Below are positions 7,409 through 16,990 of a stretch of DNA of 40,744 nt, piece by piece. The notes under the pieces were generated by a model that saw nothing but the letters and a program-made list of their open reading frames with translations, made no database searches and was not told the origin of the DNA. The stretch is from Flavobacteriales bacterium (GTDB lineage Bacteria > Bacteroidota > Bacteroidia > Flavobacteriales_D > Sanyastnellaceae): contig JAIBBG010000029.1 in assembly GCA_019694805.1 (NCBI GenBank), positions 1-40,744 of the forward strand. Direction: 5' to 3'. The stretch's first letter is position 1. Every line of letters starts with the position of its first letter. Both the position numbers and the translations under genes were made by a program.

Positions 7409-10400
7409 CTATCTATTCACGACAAGTTTTTCTACAGTTTCAAAATGATCGGCATTGATTTTTACATAATAAACACCATTCGATAGCGCTACCTGGAATG
7501 GCCAAGTAATGTATGACTGCTCTTGGATCACAAGTTTTTCTTGTTGCACTAATCTGCCTTGGGCATCATACAATGTGACATGGACTAAATCTCCTGAAAC
7601 ATCGCGTGTATTGATAAATACAAACTCACCAAACCCTGGATTAGGATAAATCATGGCAGACGATGTTTCATCGACGGCGAGTATCTTCACTTCTTCTTCT
7701 TGTCCTGGATACATCACAGATGCGGAAGTATTGTTTACACTCACCAATTGCGCCGGTCCATATACACCTGGACCGGAAGCGAAATTCGGACGGATTTTCA
7801 CAGACCAAACACCTGTATTGCCTAACAATTGAAGTACACCTAAGGATAGATAAGGTGCTGAAGTTGGTGTTGTGTATTCCGTTGATCCAATACTTATCGG
7901 AGAATTATCCAGACACGATGTTACTTGTGTAAACTCATACGTGTAATTGATGGCGCCACAAATGGAAGGATGACCAGGTACTGCTTTACCAATGAGGTAA
8001 TGCGTTCTCAGCAAGGCGGCAGGACAACGTTGACTTGATTTTACTTCAACAAGTGGTTGATTCATCATGGTCACATCGGAACAATTCACAGAGGATGGAT
8101 TTCCTGCAATGTGTATGGTCTCTGTTGAGCCCGCGCCATTCGACAACGAATAATTGACATCAACCGACACATCATAAACTCCTCCATATTGAAGCGCAAG
8201 CGTTGGAGAAGAAAGGTTGATCAAGCCATTTGTACCGTTGAGTGTCGTTGTGATAGCAGGAGCACCACCGCCGATTCCAGTAAAATGAAAATCATATGTT
8301 ACACCGCTTGATGGTGAACCACGGTAGATTGCTTTGTAACTACCACAAACGGAGAATCCTGCTGGAGGTGTTACATATGAGCAACCACTCGGCATGAGAT
8401 GTTGGATACACAACGTGAATGGTCCTGCCGTTCCGCCTGCCGTTCCAACAGAAACATAGTATGTTGTTCCTGGAGTTAGCGCATCATGATTCAGTCTTTC
8501 ATAGTCTGCGGCACCCGAAGCAGCGTTTTCAAATCCGCCAACAACCGGTATGTAATTGCTTCCAACTTTTTGATAAAGTTCAATCACGTCATCAGATGTG
8601 GGCGAATTCAAGGTTATCGAAACACCAGTCGATTGTGCAACGAATTTGTACCACGTATCTGGTCCTGTCGTAGAAGCCGATTCAGGTGAATCTGAAGCAT
8701 AACTTAAATCGCCGGATATCGGATAGCAATTCGGGTAAACAACATTGGAACTATAAGCCACCTGTGAGGCAGTTGCTGGTGAATTGTTAGGAGGAACCAC
8801 ACAATTGTCAACTACAATTTGCGGCATCAACCATGCACCACACCCTTCAGTATTCAACATAAATACATCATATGTGGTTGTTTGTGTTGGTGTAACTGTT
8901 GCGGAAGATGTGGTGGAAACGTTAGGAGACCAATCGTAAGAAATTGCATCCGGTGCAGTTACCGCAATATCGCTAAATCCTCCAACACAGATATTGCTAT
9001 CCGAAATGGATGAAGATGCAGCAAGAGGCGCATAAGTCACAGATACTTCGTCACTGATGAATGTTGCGCCTGTTCTTCGACTGGTTGAATAGCACACAAA
9101 ATATGCATTCGCCTGCACGTGATGAACCCAGACTTGTTTGCCATTGCCATTAGGTACCGGTGAATAAGGCCCGCCAGGTGTATTGGATGAATACCACCTG
9201 TAATCTACTTCTGCATCACCTTCATAATCTATGGCAAACAAGGGTATCGAAGTCCCGCCTTCATCACATGCTATGGAAGCTCCTGCGAAAGTGATAACAT
9301 GATCTGGAATATAGAATGCTGGTGGTGTTTGGTTCACTGTGATGTTCTGCGTTGCTGTGCGCTGGAAACTTTCGCCGGTGGAAGTGGTGAATGTAACTGT
9401 ATGTGAAACCTCATACGTACCGGGTACTTGATAGTAATGCGATGCATTCGCCGATTCCGTCGAACTTCCATCACCCCATGACCAAGAATGACAGCATGCA
9501 GTTACATCAGACGACATGGTACTTTCATCCCAAGCTGATAATAGTAATCCACTGCTGGTAAACGCAATCCGCGAAGTTCCAGTGCAACATGGAGGAGGTG
9601 GAGGGAGAGCGCATTTGATCTTGATGGTTTTTTTGATGAGGATTTTTTGTGTCTTCGAACACCACGCAATCATGGTGATGGTGTATATGCCACTGCCATT
9701 AAAACAATGTGTTGGGTTTTGACTCCAGCTGAAATTACCATCACCAAAATTCCAGAAGAAATTCGTACCACTGCAAGCGCCATTTCCAAATACAGGGGTA
9801 AATGTTCTGCAGCAGCCGCTTCCAGTTACATTAAAGTTAGTAGGTAGGCAGCAAGGTGGAGTACAAGTGACTGTGACTGTTTTACACACCGTATGGTAAT
9901 AAGCTACTCCGGCTGTGTTTCTGCAACAATCAACGTGGCAAATCGTGTAAGTACCTGATCCGGGGAAAGTGATCGATGTTGCATCGGCAACATAAACAGT
10001 CGGAAGATTTCCGAAAGTCCAAGATTCACATCCATCGGGATCACCATCCGGAGTGAGGTCAGTCACTGAAACTGTGCAACCACTGATGGTAAAGGTGAAA
10101 TCAGCATCAATCGGTCCGCATGGTAAAGCACACGTTACGTTGATAGTTTGACAGGTTTCTCTTCTGCAGAAGGTACCGCCATTAGGTGCACAATCATGAT
10201 AGCACACAATGTATGTCCCATTTTGAGTAAACGTATAATTGAAAATATTGCCCACTCCAGAAGTGATTAAATTGTACGATGGATCATATATGATGAAGCC
10301 AGCACACAATCCGGGCGGATTGATTGAGCTGAATGTGTAAGTGCAGTTGGCCCCAATACTGTAAGTAAAATTCGCATCGATCGGACAACAGTTGTATACA

Positions 10401-11848
10401 AGTTGTGATGCGCTACTTTGAGTATTCGTTCCAGTGGGAAGGTTGTAAGTGGTCGATGCATTGTTCAAAGGGTGTGTATAAATCTGCATCGGTATGGGTT
10501 GAATTTGCGGATCAATAAAGCTGCACGAATCCTTGCCATCGAAATAAGGATGAATCACATGGTCTTCATCAAATGTGGATTGATCTTCATATCCGGCAAC
10601 GCTCCAGATATTGACAATTCTTGATGCTAAATGTTTAGGGTAATAAATCCTTGGTTGTTCTGTCGTTGAGAATGTGCTAAAAATGGAGGCAGAAGGATTG
10701 TAATTGATCGACTGTGTGGGATAAGCGTAGTGAGGTCCAAACTGATCCACCCAAGGTGTGTTCTTATTGTATCTCAGTACAAATGGAAAGATGCCCTGTG
10801 TCGTGCCTGAAATTTGATTATGTCCATACCCAGAAATATAGATATCTGATGATGCACAGCTGGATGCAAACTCATAGGTGTAATAATCATTGTTGGGTGA
10901 AATCAAATACCTGGTTCTCGCCGGATTGATGGCTCCGGTGAATTGGTTCATCGCCACGATACCTCCACTTTGTGTTTGAGAGCAGTTTAAGAGATGGTAA
11001 AATTCAAATTCTGCATCATCAAAAGCTCCGTCTGCCGACACGCACCAAGTTCCTGTCGTATTGTTATCTGCGTATAGTTGTGACCACACCACAGTTCCAG
11101 TCAGTGATAGCAAGGTTGCCATGCCGCATTGTTCTCCTGATGGTGATGTTCCCGATCCTCCAATCAGGTATCCGAAGGACCCAACCCACATCCAATTGGC
11201 ATTGGAACACATGTCCCAATCGGCAGTTCCGACAGAAATGGGAGAATCAAAATTTCTCGCCCATTGGAAAGTGAGTGCATTGGTCATTTTGATAGCATAA
11301 GCACTTTTCGATTGTGTCGCGTTGTATCCATCCGCTTCGAAACCAACTACGAGATATCCCTGCGATGGATCGCCGGGCCAATAATTACCTGGTGTGTTCT
11401 GTTCGTAGAATTTTGAGTTGATGATTTTCAATGCCGGTGTGTGCTTGTTGTTTGCCGGCACTTGAATGTACACTTTGTTCTGAAATACAAAATTGGAATC
11501 GACCTGCATCACGAAACCACGATCAAGACCACCAATGGTTTCGTATCCACAAACAAGAAAGGTACTGCTATTACCAAGGCAAACATCAAGTCCAAAGTCA
11601 TCGTTGGACGGAGAAGTAAATACCTCATCCAACATGACCACTCCGTTGAGGTCATATTTCACAAGTCTGATGTCTTTCGTCGCGTTGTCCACCGTGCTAC
11701 ACTGCACATATCCAAACCCATCATGTTTTTTGATCAGAGATATGTGGTCGTCTGATAGGGTATGACTATAAGTGTTTCTGAATTGAGCGTTGAGCTGTGT
11801 GATGAACAGAACAAACAACACAGTCAAGATTCGTCTTAGCTGGAGCAT
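7409..11848 (-). CDS. Large cysteine-rich PKD-domain surface protein with T9SS sorting domain
   Basis: The 1479-aa protein has a signal peptide at 1-21 (ending LNAQ). About 23-480 looks like a beta-propeller or repeated beta-sheet region. Cysteine-rich PKD-like modules follow from about 486 to 840, with clear FWNFGDGNF near 701 and WSWGDGSS near 791, linked by short proline stretches (ALPPPPPCC). Ig-like segments follow to about 1010. About 1020-1150 resembles a pre-peptidase (PPC/CUB-like) module (DTWYKFVAQ, YYVSVG, FTLCIQHL). About 1152-1366 is a module shared with the 22608-26195 protein. The last 75 residues are a T9SS type A domain (MIYPNPGFGEF). A cell-surface adhesin or matrix role is inferred. 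The many cysteines suggest disulfides, since the protein folds outside the cytoplasm. It is divergent from a sensor kinase. Confidence 0.9.
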   Translation of the reverse strand: MLQLRRILTVLFVLFITQLNAQFRNTYSHTLSDDHISLIKKHDGFGYVQCSTVDNATKDIRLVKYDLNGVVMLDEVFTSPSNDDFGLDVCLGNSSTFLVCGYETIGGLDRGFVMQVDSNFVFQNKVYIQVPANNKHTPALKIINSKFYEQNTPGNYWPGDPSQGYLVVGFEADGYNATQSKSAYAIKMTNALTFQWARNFDSPISVGTADWDMCSNANWMWVGSFGYLIGGSGTSPSGEQCGMATLLSLTGTVVWSQLYADNNTTGTWCVSADGAFDDAEFEFYHLLNCSQTQSGGIVAMNQFTGAINPARTRYLISPNNDYYTYEFASSCASSDIYISGYGHNQISGTTQGIFPFVLRYNKNTPWVDQFGPHYAYPTQSINYNPSASIFSTFSTTEQPRIYYPKHLASRIVNIWSVAGYEDQSTFDEDHVIHPYFDGKDSCSFIDPQIQPIPMQIYTHPLNNASTTYNLPTGTNTQSSASQLVYNCCPIDANFTYSIGANCTYTFSSINPPGLCAGFIIYDPSYNLITSGVGNIFNYTFTQNGTYIVCYHDCAPNGGTFCRRETCQTINVTCALPCGPIDADFTFTISGCTVSVTDLTPDGDPDGCESWTFGNLPTVYVADATSITFPGSGTYTICHVDCCRNTAGVAYYHTVCKTVTVTCTPPCCLPTNFNVTGSGCCRTFTPVFGNGACSGTNFFWNFGDGNFSWSQNPTHCFNGSGIYTITMIAWCSKTQKILIKKTIKIKCALPPPPPCCTGTSRIAFTSSGLLLSAWDESTMSSDVTACCHSWSWGDGSSTESANASHYYQVPGTYEVSHTVTFTTSTGESFQRTATQNITVNQTPPAFYIPDHVITFAGASIACDEGGTSIPLFAIDYEGDAEVDYRWYSSNTPGGPYSPVPNGNGKQVWVHHVQANAYFVCYSTSRRTGATFISDEVSVTYAPLAASSSISDSNICVGGFSDIAVTAPDAISYDWSPNVSTTSSATVTPTQTTTYDVFMLNTEGCGAWLMPQIVVDNCVVPPNNSPATASQVAYSSNVVYPNCYPISGDLSYASDSPESASTTGPDTWYKFVAQSTGVSITLNSPTSDDVIELYQKVGSNYIPVVGGFENAASGAADYERLNHDALTPGTTYYVSVGTAGGTAGPFTLCIQHLMPSGCSYVTPPAGFSVCGSYKAIYRGSPSSGVTYDFHFTGIGGGAPAITTTLNGTNGLINLSSPTLALQYGGVYDVSVDVNYSLSNGAGSTETIHIAGNPSSVNCSDVTMMNQPLVEVKSSQRCPAALLRTHYLIGKAVPGHPSICGAINYTYEFTQVTSCLDNSPISIGSTEYTTPTSAPYLSLGVLQLLGNTGVWSVKIRPNFASGPGVYGPAQLVSVNNTSASVMYPGQEEEVKILAVDETSSAMIYPNPGFGEFVFINTRDVSGDLVHVTLYDAQGRLVQQEKLVIQEQSYITWPFQVALSNGVYYVKINADHFETVEKLVVNR

Positions 11849-11991
11849 AGTTATGGTGTATTAAGGTTACACCGAATGTATTTCCACATCTCTTGCGCCT
11901 GAGGCATACTGATTAACTGGCCGCATTTGTCGATTAAGTGGTATCGGAATGACTTTGATTTGATGCACCTTTATGCCCGAACAGTCTGAGA

Positions 11992-14898
11992 ATGGTTTTC
12001 CGTAAATCAACATACCTGGGTCTTGTTCTGCTTGTTTCATCAGCAATGAGCGCCTTTGCGCAACTTGAAGAAGCCTTGCATAGACAATATTCTACCCTGG
12101 ATGGTTTATCGTCCAATGAAGTGTATGATGTCATGTGCGACAGGATGGGTTTCATGTGGTTTGCAACCAACAAAGGTGTTTGCCGATATGATGGTCACAC
12201 CTTTTTGAATTATTCCAGCGAAGATGGTCTTGGTGATAATTCAGTGCTTGGATTGTTTGAAGATTATCAGGGTCGAATATGGTGCAGAACCATTTCCGGC
12301 ATCGTTTCATATATTCAAGATGAACGGGTTTTTACTCTGGAAGCCAGAACACGTATCAGTTATCCAAATTCTATTTACGTGGGTGAAGATGACGTCGTTA
12401 GAATTGGCTGTCAGGAAGGTGGTGTGACCTATCAGATTTCCCCGCCATATACCGAGCATAACGTGATCATTGAACGAGATACCGTGCATGATTTGCGGGT
12501 AGTGCGTTATCCGGATGGATATTATTTCTCAAGATCAGGTTACTACAAAACAAATGTCATCGAGCATACTGAGGGTAAAGTGAGTGAGCTTAAAATGCAA
12601 GTGTCCTCTTCGGGTAGCAAAGTGAGATGTCAAGGCGACATGGTTGTTTTTACGACAGGAAATTCATTGGTCATTACCCGACATGGTATCATTGAAGGAG
12701 AATATGATTTGCCCGAAGAAATCATCAATGCATTCATTGATGAGGATCGTGCTATTTGGATATGTTGTGCAAATTCGGCTGCTGTATATCGCCTGATTCC
12801 TGGTCAAGACTTGGACGCAGCAGAAACCTATATACATGGACACGCTGTATCTGATGTTCAGCGGGATCTCGAAGGTGGTTATTGGTTTTCTACGGTGAAT
12901 GAAGGTGTGTTTTATGTCCCAGATCTCAGTATTTATAGACTTAAAACAGAGGATACCTTAAGTGGTAGCATTTACATTTATGGTGATGATAGGAATTTGG
13001 TGGCCACAGACTATGAGCAGAATGTTTTATTATTTGGGGAAAATGGCTACCGCAAAATCTTATGCACTGATGTCATATCCAATCCGGGCTTATCACCACA
13101 AGGGGTATTTCCGGTGCTAAAACGAAAGGCATTCATTCAGTTCACAGATTCTACTGAACAAAAGGTTGCCCCTTCAGGCGATTTTCTGCGCTTTTTTGAA
13201 AAAGCAGATTTGCTTATACAGAAATCAACCAATTCTGCTTTAGGTGCTTTGCCTTTACTGTGTTTTGAAGTGGATTTATCGAATCACAATCTGCTACATA
13301 CTTATCGATCACCAACCAGAATCAATTCTTTTTGTGCTTCGGGCGACTCACTGATTTTGGGTTGTGTTGATGGTCTCTATGCCTTCCATTCAGGCAAATT
13401 CAGTAGAATAGATGAAGGATTACCTCAAATTCAAACCAGGATTGATGATGTGAAAATGGATCATGACGGAATATTATGGATGGCTACAGCTGGTAAGGGT
13501 TTGTTTTTTCTGAATGGTCGTCAATTGTATGCCGTGACTAAGGAAAACGGTCTTTCATCCAATGTATGTTCACGTCTTCGAAATTCGCCAGAAGGCATGT
13601 TGGTGGCTAATGACAAAGGTCTGGATTTGATCAAACGAAATGATTTGAACGAAGTGAGCGTGTCTCATCTTTCGTCCTTAGTTGGATTGCAGGGAAGGGC
13701 TATTCAGGATTTTGTCATGTGGGGTAAAACAATCATTTCCACGACAGAATTTGGATTGCTGAAATTTGATTTTTCTACCAGGAAAGCAGGAACCTGGATC
13801 CCGAAAATTTATCTGACTGGAGTGAATGTAAGAGATCGTGATGTGTTTTCAGATACCAGTCTCGTTTTGAAACACCATGAGAATGATATCAGTTTTCAAT
13901 TCATTGCTCCTGTATTTCGCAACAGCAGCGTTTTAATGTATCGATACAGATTATTAGGCATTGATGAAAACTGGCATTATACGGCCTATCCATTGGTTCA
14001 GTATCCTTCGCTACCGCCAGGTCAATACATCTTTGAAGTTCAGGCCGTCCTGCCCGAAGGATTGATTAGCGAAGCGGCTGCGACGTACAGTTTCCGCATT
14101 GATGCACCGTATTGGAAAAGGTGGTGGTTTGTTCTCGGTGCCGTGTTGCTGATTGCATCCTTGGTGTTATTGACGGTTTATCTCCGCATTCGCAACATTA
14201 AACTTCAATCACAGGAAAGGGAAAGAACTCAGTTGAGAATTGCTGCGGTTGAAATGAAAGCTTTTCGGGCACAAATGAATCCGCATTTTATTTTCAATTG
14301 CATCAATTCAATTCAACATTTCATTTTGGAAAATGATCAAATGAAGGCACACAAACAACTGACTAAATTTTCTCGTTTGGTCAGAAATGTGCTGGAAAAC
14401 TCGGACATGGAATGGATCACAGTGGAAAGAGAACTGGAAACGCTTAAACTATACATAGAACTTGAAGCCATGCGTTTCAATTCGAGTTTTCAATACGACA
14501 TAGAAGTGGACGCCTCAGTGAATGTGCATACCGATCAGATTCCTCCTTTGGTCATTCAACCTTTCGTGGAAAATGCTATATTGCATGGTTTAGTTCCTCT
14601 AAAACGTTCACCTGGTTATTTGAAAATCCTCATGTCGAAAAGAGATGACATCATGGTATGTGTGATTGAGGACAATGGAATTGGTCGTGATCGTGCTATG
14701 GAAATTAAATCACGCAAAAGTCATGGCAGAAAGAGTATGGGCATCGATTTGACTTTGGAGCGCATCAATCGATATGTTGAAATGGAAAAATTGAAAATTT
14801 TTCCTATTGTTGTCATGAAAGACAAATTTACTGAGGATGGGCAACCAGCTGGCACCGTGGTAACGCTGCAACTGCCGATTCAAACCAACAAAACATGA
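11992..14898 (+). CDS. Propeller-sensor histidine kinase, LytS/His_kinase family
   Basis: The 968-aa membrane sensor has a signal peptide (1-24, ending AFAQ). Periplasmic two-component propeller repeats cover about 30-620, with typical strands such as DRMGFMWFATNKGVCRYDG. A Y_Y_Y domain lies at about 625-703 and one membrane span at about 711-735. The cytoplasmic part is a LytS-type kinase: the phospho-accepting H765 lies in QMNPHFIFN, and the ATPase region carries PFVENAILHG and EDNGIGRD. It most likely phosphorylates the regulator encoded directly downstream, whose start overlaps its stop (ATGA). The ligand is unknown. The start is supported by the signal peptide immediately after it. The kinase is divergent from the 1479-aa surface-protein gene, which may be a target. 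Confidence 0.93.
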   Translation: MVFRKSTYLGLVLLVSSAMSAFAQLEEALHRQYSTLDGLSSNEVYDVMCDRMGFMWFATNKGVCRYDGHTFLNYSSEDGLGDNSVLGLFEDYQGRIWCRTISGIVSYIQDERVFTLEARTRISYPNSIYVGEDDVVRIGCQEGGVTYQISPPYTEHNVIIERDTVHDLRVVRYPDGYYFSRSGYYKTNVIEHTEGKVSELKMQVSSSGSKVRCQGDMVVFTTGNSLVITRHGIIEGEYDLPEEIINAFIDEDRAIWICCANSAAVYRLIPGQDLDAAETYIHGHAVSDVQRDLEGGYWFSTVNEGVFYVPDLSIYRLKTEDTLSGSIYIYGDDRNLVATDYEQNVLLFGENGYRKILCTDVISNPGLSPQGVFPVLKRKAFIQFTDSTEQKVAPSGDFLRFFEKADLLIQKSTNSALGALPLLCFEVDLSNHNLLHTYRSPTRINSFCASGDSLILGCVDGLYAFHSGKFSRIDEGLPQIQTRIDDVKMDHDGILWMATAGKGLFFLNGRQLYAVTKENGLSSNVCSRLRNSPEGMLVANDKGLDLIKRNDLNEVSVSHLSSLVGLQGRAIQDFVMWGKTIISTTEFGLLKFDFSTRKAGTWIPKIYLTGVNVRDRDVFSDTSLVLKHHENDISFQFIAPVFRNSSVLMYRYRLLGIDENWHYTAYPLVQYPSLPPGQYIFEVQAVLPEGLISEAAATYSFRIDAPYWKRWWFVLGAVLLIASLVLLTVYLRIRNIKLQSQERERTQLRIAAVEMKAFRAQMNPHFIFNCINSIQHFILENDQMKAHKQLTKFSRLVRNVLENSDMEWITVERELETLKLYIELEAMRFNSSFQYDIEVDASVNVHTDQIPPLVIQPFVENAILHGLVPLKRSPGYLKILMSKRDDIMVCVIEDNGIGRDRAMEIKSRKSHGRKSMGIDLTLERINRYVEMEKLKIFPIVVMKDKFTEDGQPAGTVVTLQLPIQTNKT

Positions 14899-15656
14899 AA
14901 CGATACCGAACCATCATAGTGGATGACGAGATCAATGGCGCAAAAACGCTGAAGGCATTGGTTGAAGTTTGTTGTCCGCAATTGGACGTTATTGCTTTAT
15001 CCCATACTCCAGAGGAAGCGATTTCACTCATCATGAATTTGCAACCTGATTTGGTTTTTTTGGATATCGAAATGCCGGAAATGAGTGGATTCGAAATGTT
15101 GGAAAAACTTGGCAGGTTCTCTTTCGATGTCATCTTCGTCACAGCTTACGCAGAATTTGCTTTGAAAGCATTTAAGACAAATGCCATCAGCTATTTGTTG
15201 AAACCCATAGACGGAGATGAACTCACCGTGGCCTACGACAAATTTTTAGTGAAGAGTGATCACAAGCTTGAGCAACGACTCACGAGATTGGAAAACCTCT
15301 TCTTTGAAATGCGAACCAGTAGAGGATTTCATAGGTTACCGGTTGCGACTTCAGATGGCATCATATTTCTCGAAACTGCGCGCATTGTGCGAATGGAGGC
15401 TGATTCCAATTACACGCATATTTTTCTTGATGGAGGAAAAAAAATTACTTCGTCTAAAACAATGAAAGATTACGAAGATATTTTACCTGCTGAAGAATTT
15501 TATCGGATTCACCATGGTCATATCGTGAATATCCGTTATGTAGAGCGTTATATTCGTGGTGAAGGTGGTTATGTTGTGACCACAGATCAAACAACACTTG
15601 AAGTATCAAGACGAAAAAAAGCAGATCTCCTCACACTATTGAATAATTTGAAGTAG
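14895..15656 (+). CDS. LytTR-family response regulator
   Basis: The 253-aa protein has a receiver domain (about 3-120) with acidic residues D10-D11, phospho-acceptor D57 in VFLDIEMPEMSG, T83 and K103 in LLKPIDGDE. A LytTR DNA-binding domain follows (about 148-250; RMEADSNYTHIFL, FYRIHHGHIVNIRYVERY). It resembles the LytR/AlgR class, which binds short direct repeats upstream of targets. It overlaps the kinase stop by 4 bp, so the two form a co-translated pair. Its targets cannot be read from the window. Its stop lies 10 bp from the convergent EnvC-like gene, with no obvious terminator between. Confidence 0.95.
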   Translation: MKRYRTIIVDDEINGAKTLKALVEVCCPQLDVIALSHTPEEAISLIMNLQPDLVFLDIEMPEMSGFEMLEKLGRFSFDVIFVTAYAEFALKAFKTNAISYLLKPIDGDELTVAYDKFLVKSDHKLEQRLTRLENLFFEMRTSRGFHRLPVATSDGIIFLETARIVRMEADSNYTHIFLDGGKKITSSKTMKDYEDILPAEEFYRIHHGHIVNIRYVERYIRGEGGYVVTTDQTTLEVSRRKKADLLTLLNNLK

Positions 15657-15666
15657 GTCGTGAACA

Positions 15667-16989
15667 TCACTTCTTTTTCATCCACAATTCAGGGTTTTGA
15701 GCGGCACCACCAGCACTTCCAACTTTCCAGACTTCAAAGTGTAATGTATAATCTTCACCGTCATACATCACAGTTCCGATTTGTTGTCTGATGTTGACTT
15801 TATCGCCTACTTTCACTTTCACATCAGAAAGACCTGAGTAGACTGTCTTGTACGAACCATGAGTGATAATGACATTTTGCCCGGCACCAGGAATCGAAAA
15901 TACACTTGAAACAGTACCGCCGAATACTGCAATAGCTGAGGCATTTTTCTCCGTCGTAAAATCGACACCATTGTTATTCACTGTTACTTGATCCAGTGTA
16001 GGGTGTTGATGTTTACCGAAATGTGAAGTAATGACTCCCGCACTCACCGGCCAAGGAAGTACACCTTTGTTTTTTTCGAAATCAGTATTGATCAACACCG
16101 TTTCTGGCGCAAGTTCAAGTTTGGTGTTCTTGTTATTGCTTGCAGCGGTATTTGATGTTGTTGAAGTGGTCGAGGAGTTCGTTGCGTTTTTCTTACGTTC
16201 TGCTTCTTTTTTTTCTGCCTCTTTTCTGATTTCTTCTGCGATTATTTCTTGAATTTTGGCAGTCAACTTATCACGATCTGCTTTTTGTTTTTTCTGCTGC
16301 TCGCGAAGTTTACTTTCTTCATTTTTAAGTTCGCTGAGCTTTTTCTGTTGCTCAACTTTATTGGCCTCCATTTCTTTTTTCTCCAATTCCTTCTTTTCAG
16401 CGAGCGTCAGTTTGTTGGTTTTGCTTTGCTCCAGTTGACTGACATTAATGGATATTTCCTGTTGTTTATCATGTATGAGTAAAGCTTGTTTTTTCCGCAC
16501 TTCAGCATAACGCTGTGTCATTTTCATGCGCTTGTAGGCCTGATAAAAATTTTCTGAAGCAAAAATGTACATCAGTTTGTCATAGCTGCTTCGATTACGA
16601 TAAGCCTGATAAATCATCTTACCATATTCTTGCTTCATGGTGCTTACCTGGTGTCCGAGATCTTCGATGTCTTTGTTCTTGAGTTCAATTTCACCATCGA
16701 TTTCGGAAATGTCATTATTGATATTGGCAAGTAGTTTTTCGCGATAGGCCAATTGCTCATTCAGCATTTGCACCTGACTCGTTGTGGATTTCTGTTGTTT
16801 TTCTGATTCCTTCAACAGCTTTTTCGTCATCTCGATTTGTTCATTCAACTCATCTCGTTGTTTCTGGAGTTGTTTTTTCGTTTGTGCAGATGAATCGATG
16901 GATGAAAAAATGACCAAGCTTACGACAACTGAAAGGACAGCAGCTATCATCAGGAAATGTCGGAGCGAAATGGGTTGCCTGGATTTCAT
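15667..16989 (-). CDS. EnvC-like murein hydrolase activator, degenerate LytM (M23) domain
   Basis: The 440-aa protein has an N-terminal signal or anchor segment (about 11-35, ending SAQ). A long charged coiled coil follows (about 36-265), then a low-complexity Ser/Thr/Asn linker and a C-terminal LytM/M23 fold (about 315-440). The zinc motif of active M23 enzymes (HxGxD plus HxH) is not kept: the sites read NNGVDF and TLHFEVW, and the usual YxHL is YSGL. It is therefore probably an activator of an amidase at the septum, like EnvC, and not a peptidase itself. It is last in a four-gene run, starting 1 bp after the DUF4292 stop. Confidence 0.88.
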   Translation of the reverse strand: MKSRQPISLRHFLMIAAVLSVVVSLVIFSSIDSSAQTKKQLQKQRDELNEQIEMTKKLLKESEKQQKSTTSQVQMLNEQLAYREKLLANINNDISEIDGEIELKNKDIEDLGHQVSTMKQEYGKMIYQAYRNRSSYDKLMYIFASENFYQAYKRMKMTQRYAEVRKKQALLIHDKQQEISINVSQLEQSKTNKLTLAEKKELEKKEMEANKVEQQKKLSELKNEESKLREQQKKQKADRDKLTAKIQEIIAEEIRKEAEKKEAERKKNATNSSTTSTTSNTAASNNKNTKLELAPETVLINTDFEKNKGVLPWPVSAGVITSHFGKHQHPTLDQVTVNNNGVDFTTEKNASAIAVFGGTVSSVFSIPGAGQNVIITHGSYKTVYSGLSDVKVKVGDKVNIRQQIGTVMYDGEDYTLHFEVWKVGSAGGAAQNPELWMKKK

Positions 16990-16990
16990 A

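Noticed and set aside
15667..16989. Active M23 endopeptidase
   Set aside because: The zinc ligands HxGxD and HxH are not present (NNGVDF, TLHFEVW), so an activator role is more likely.
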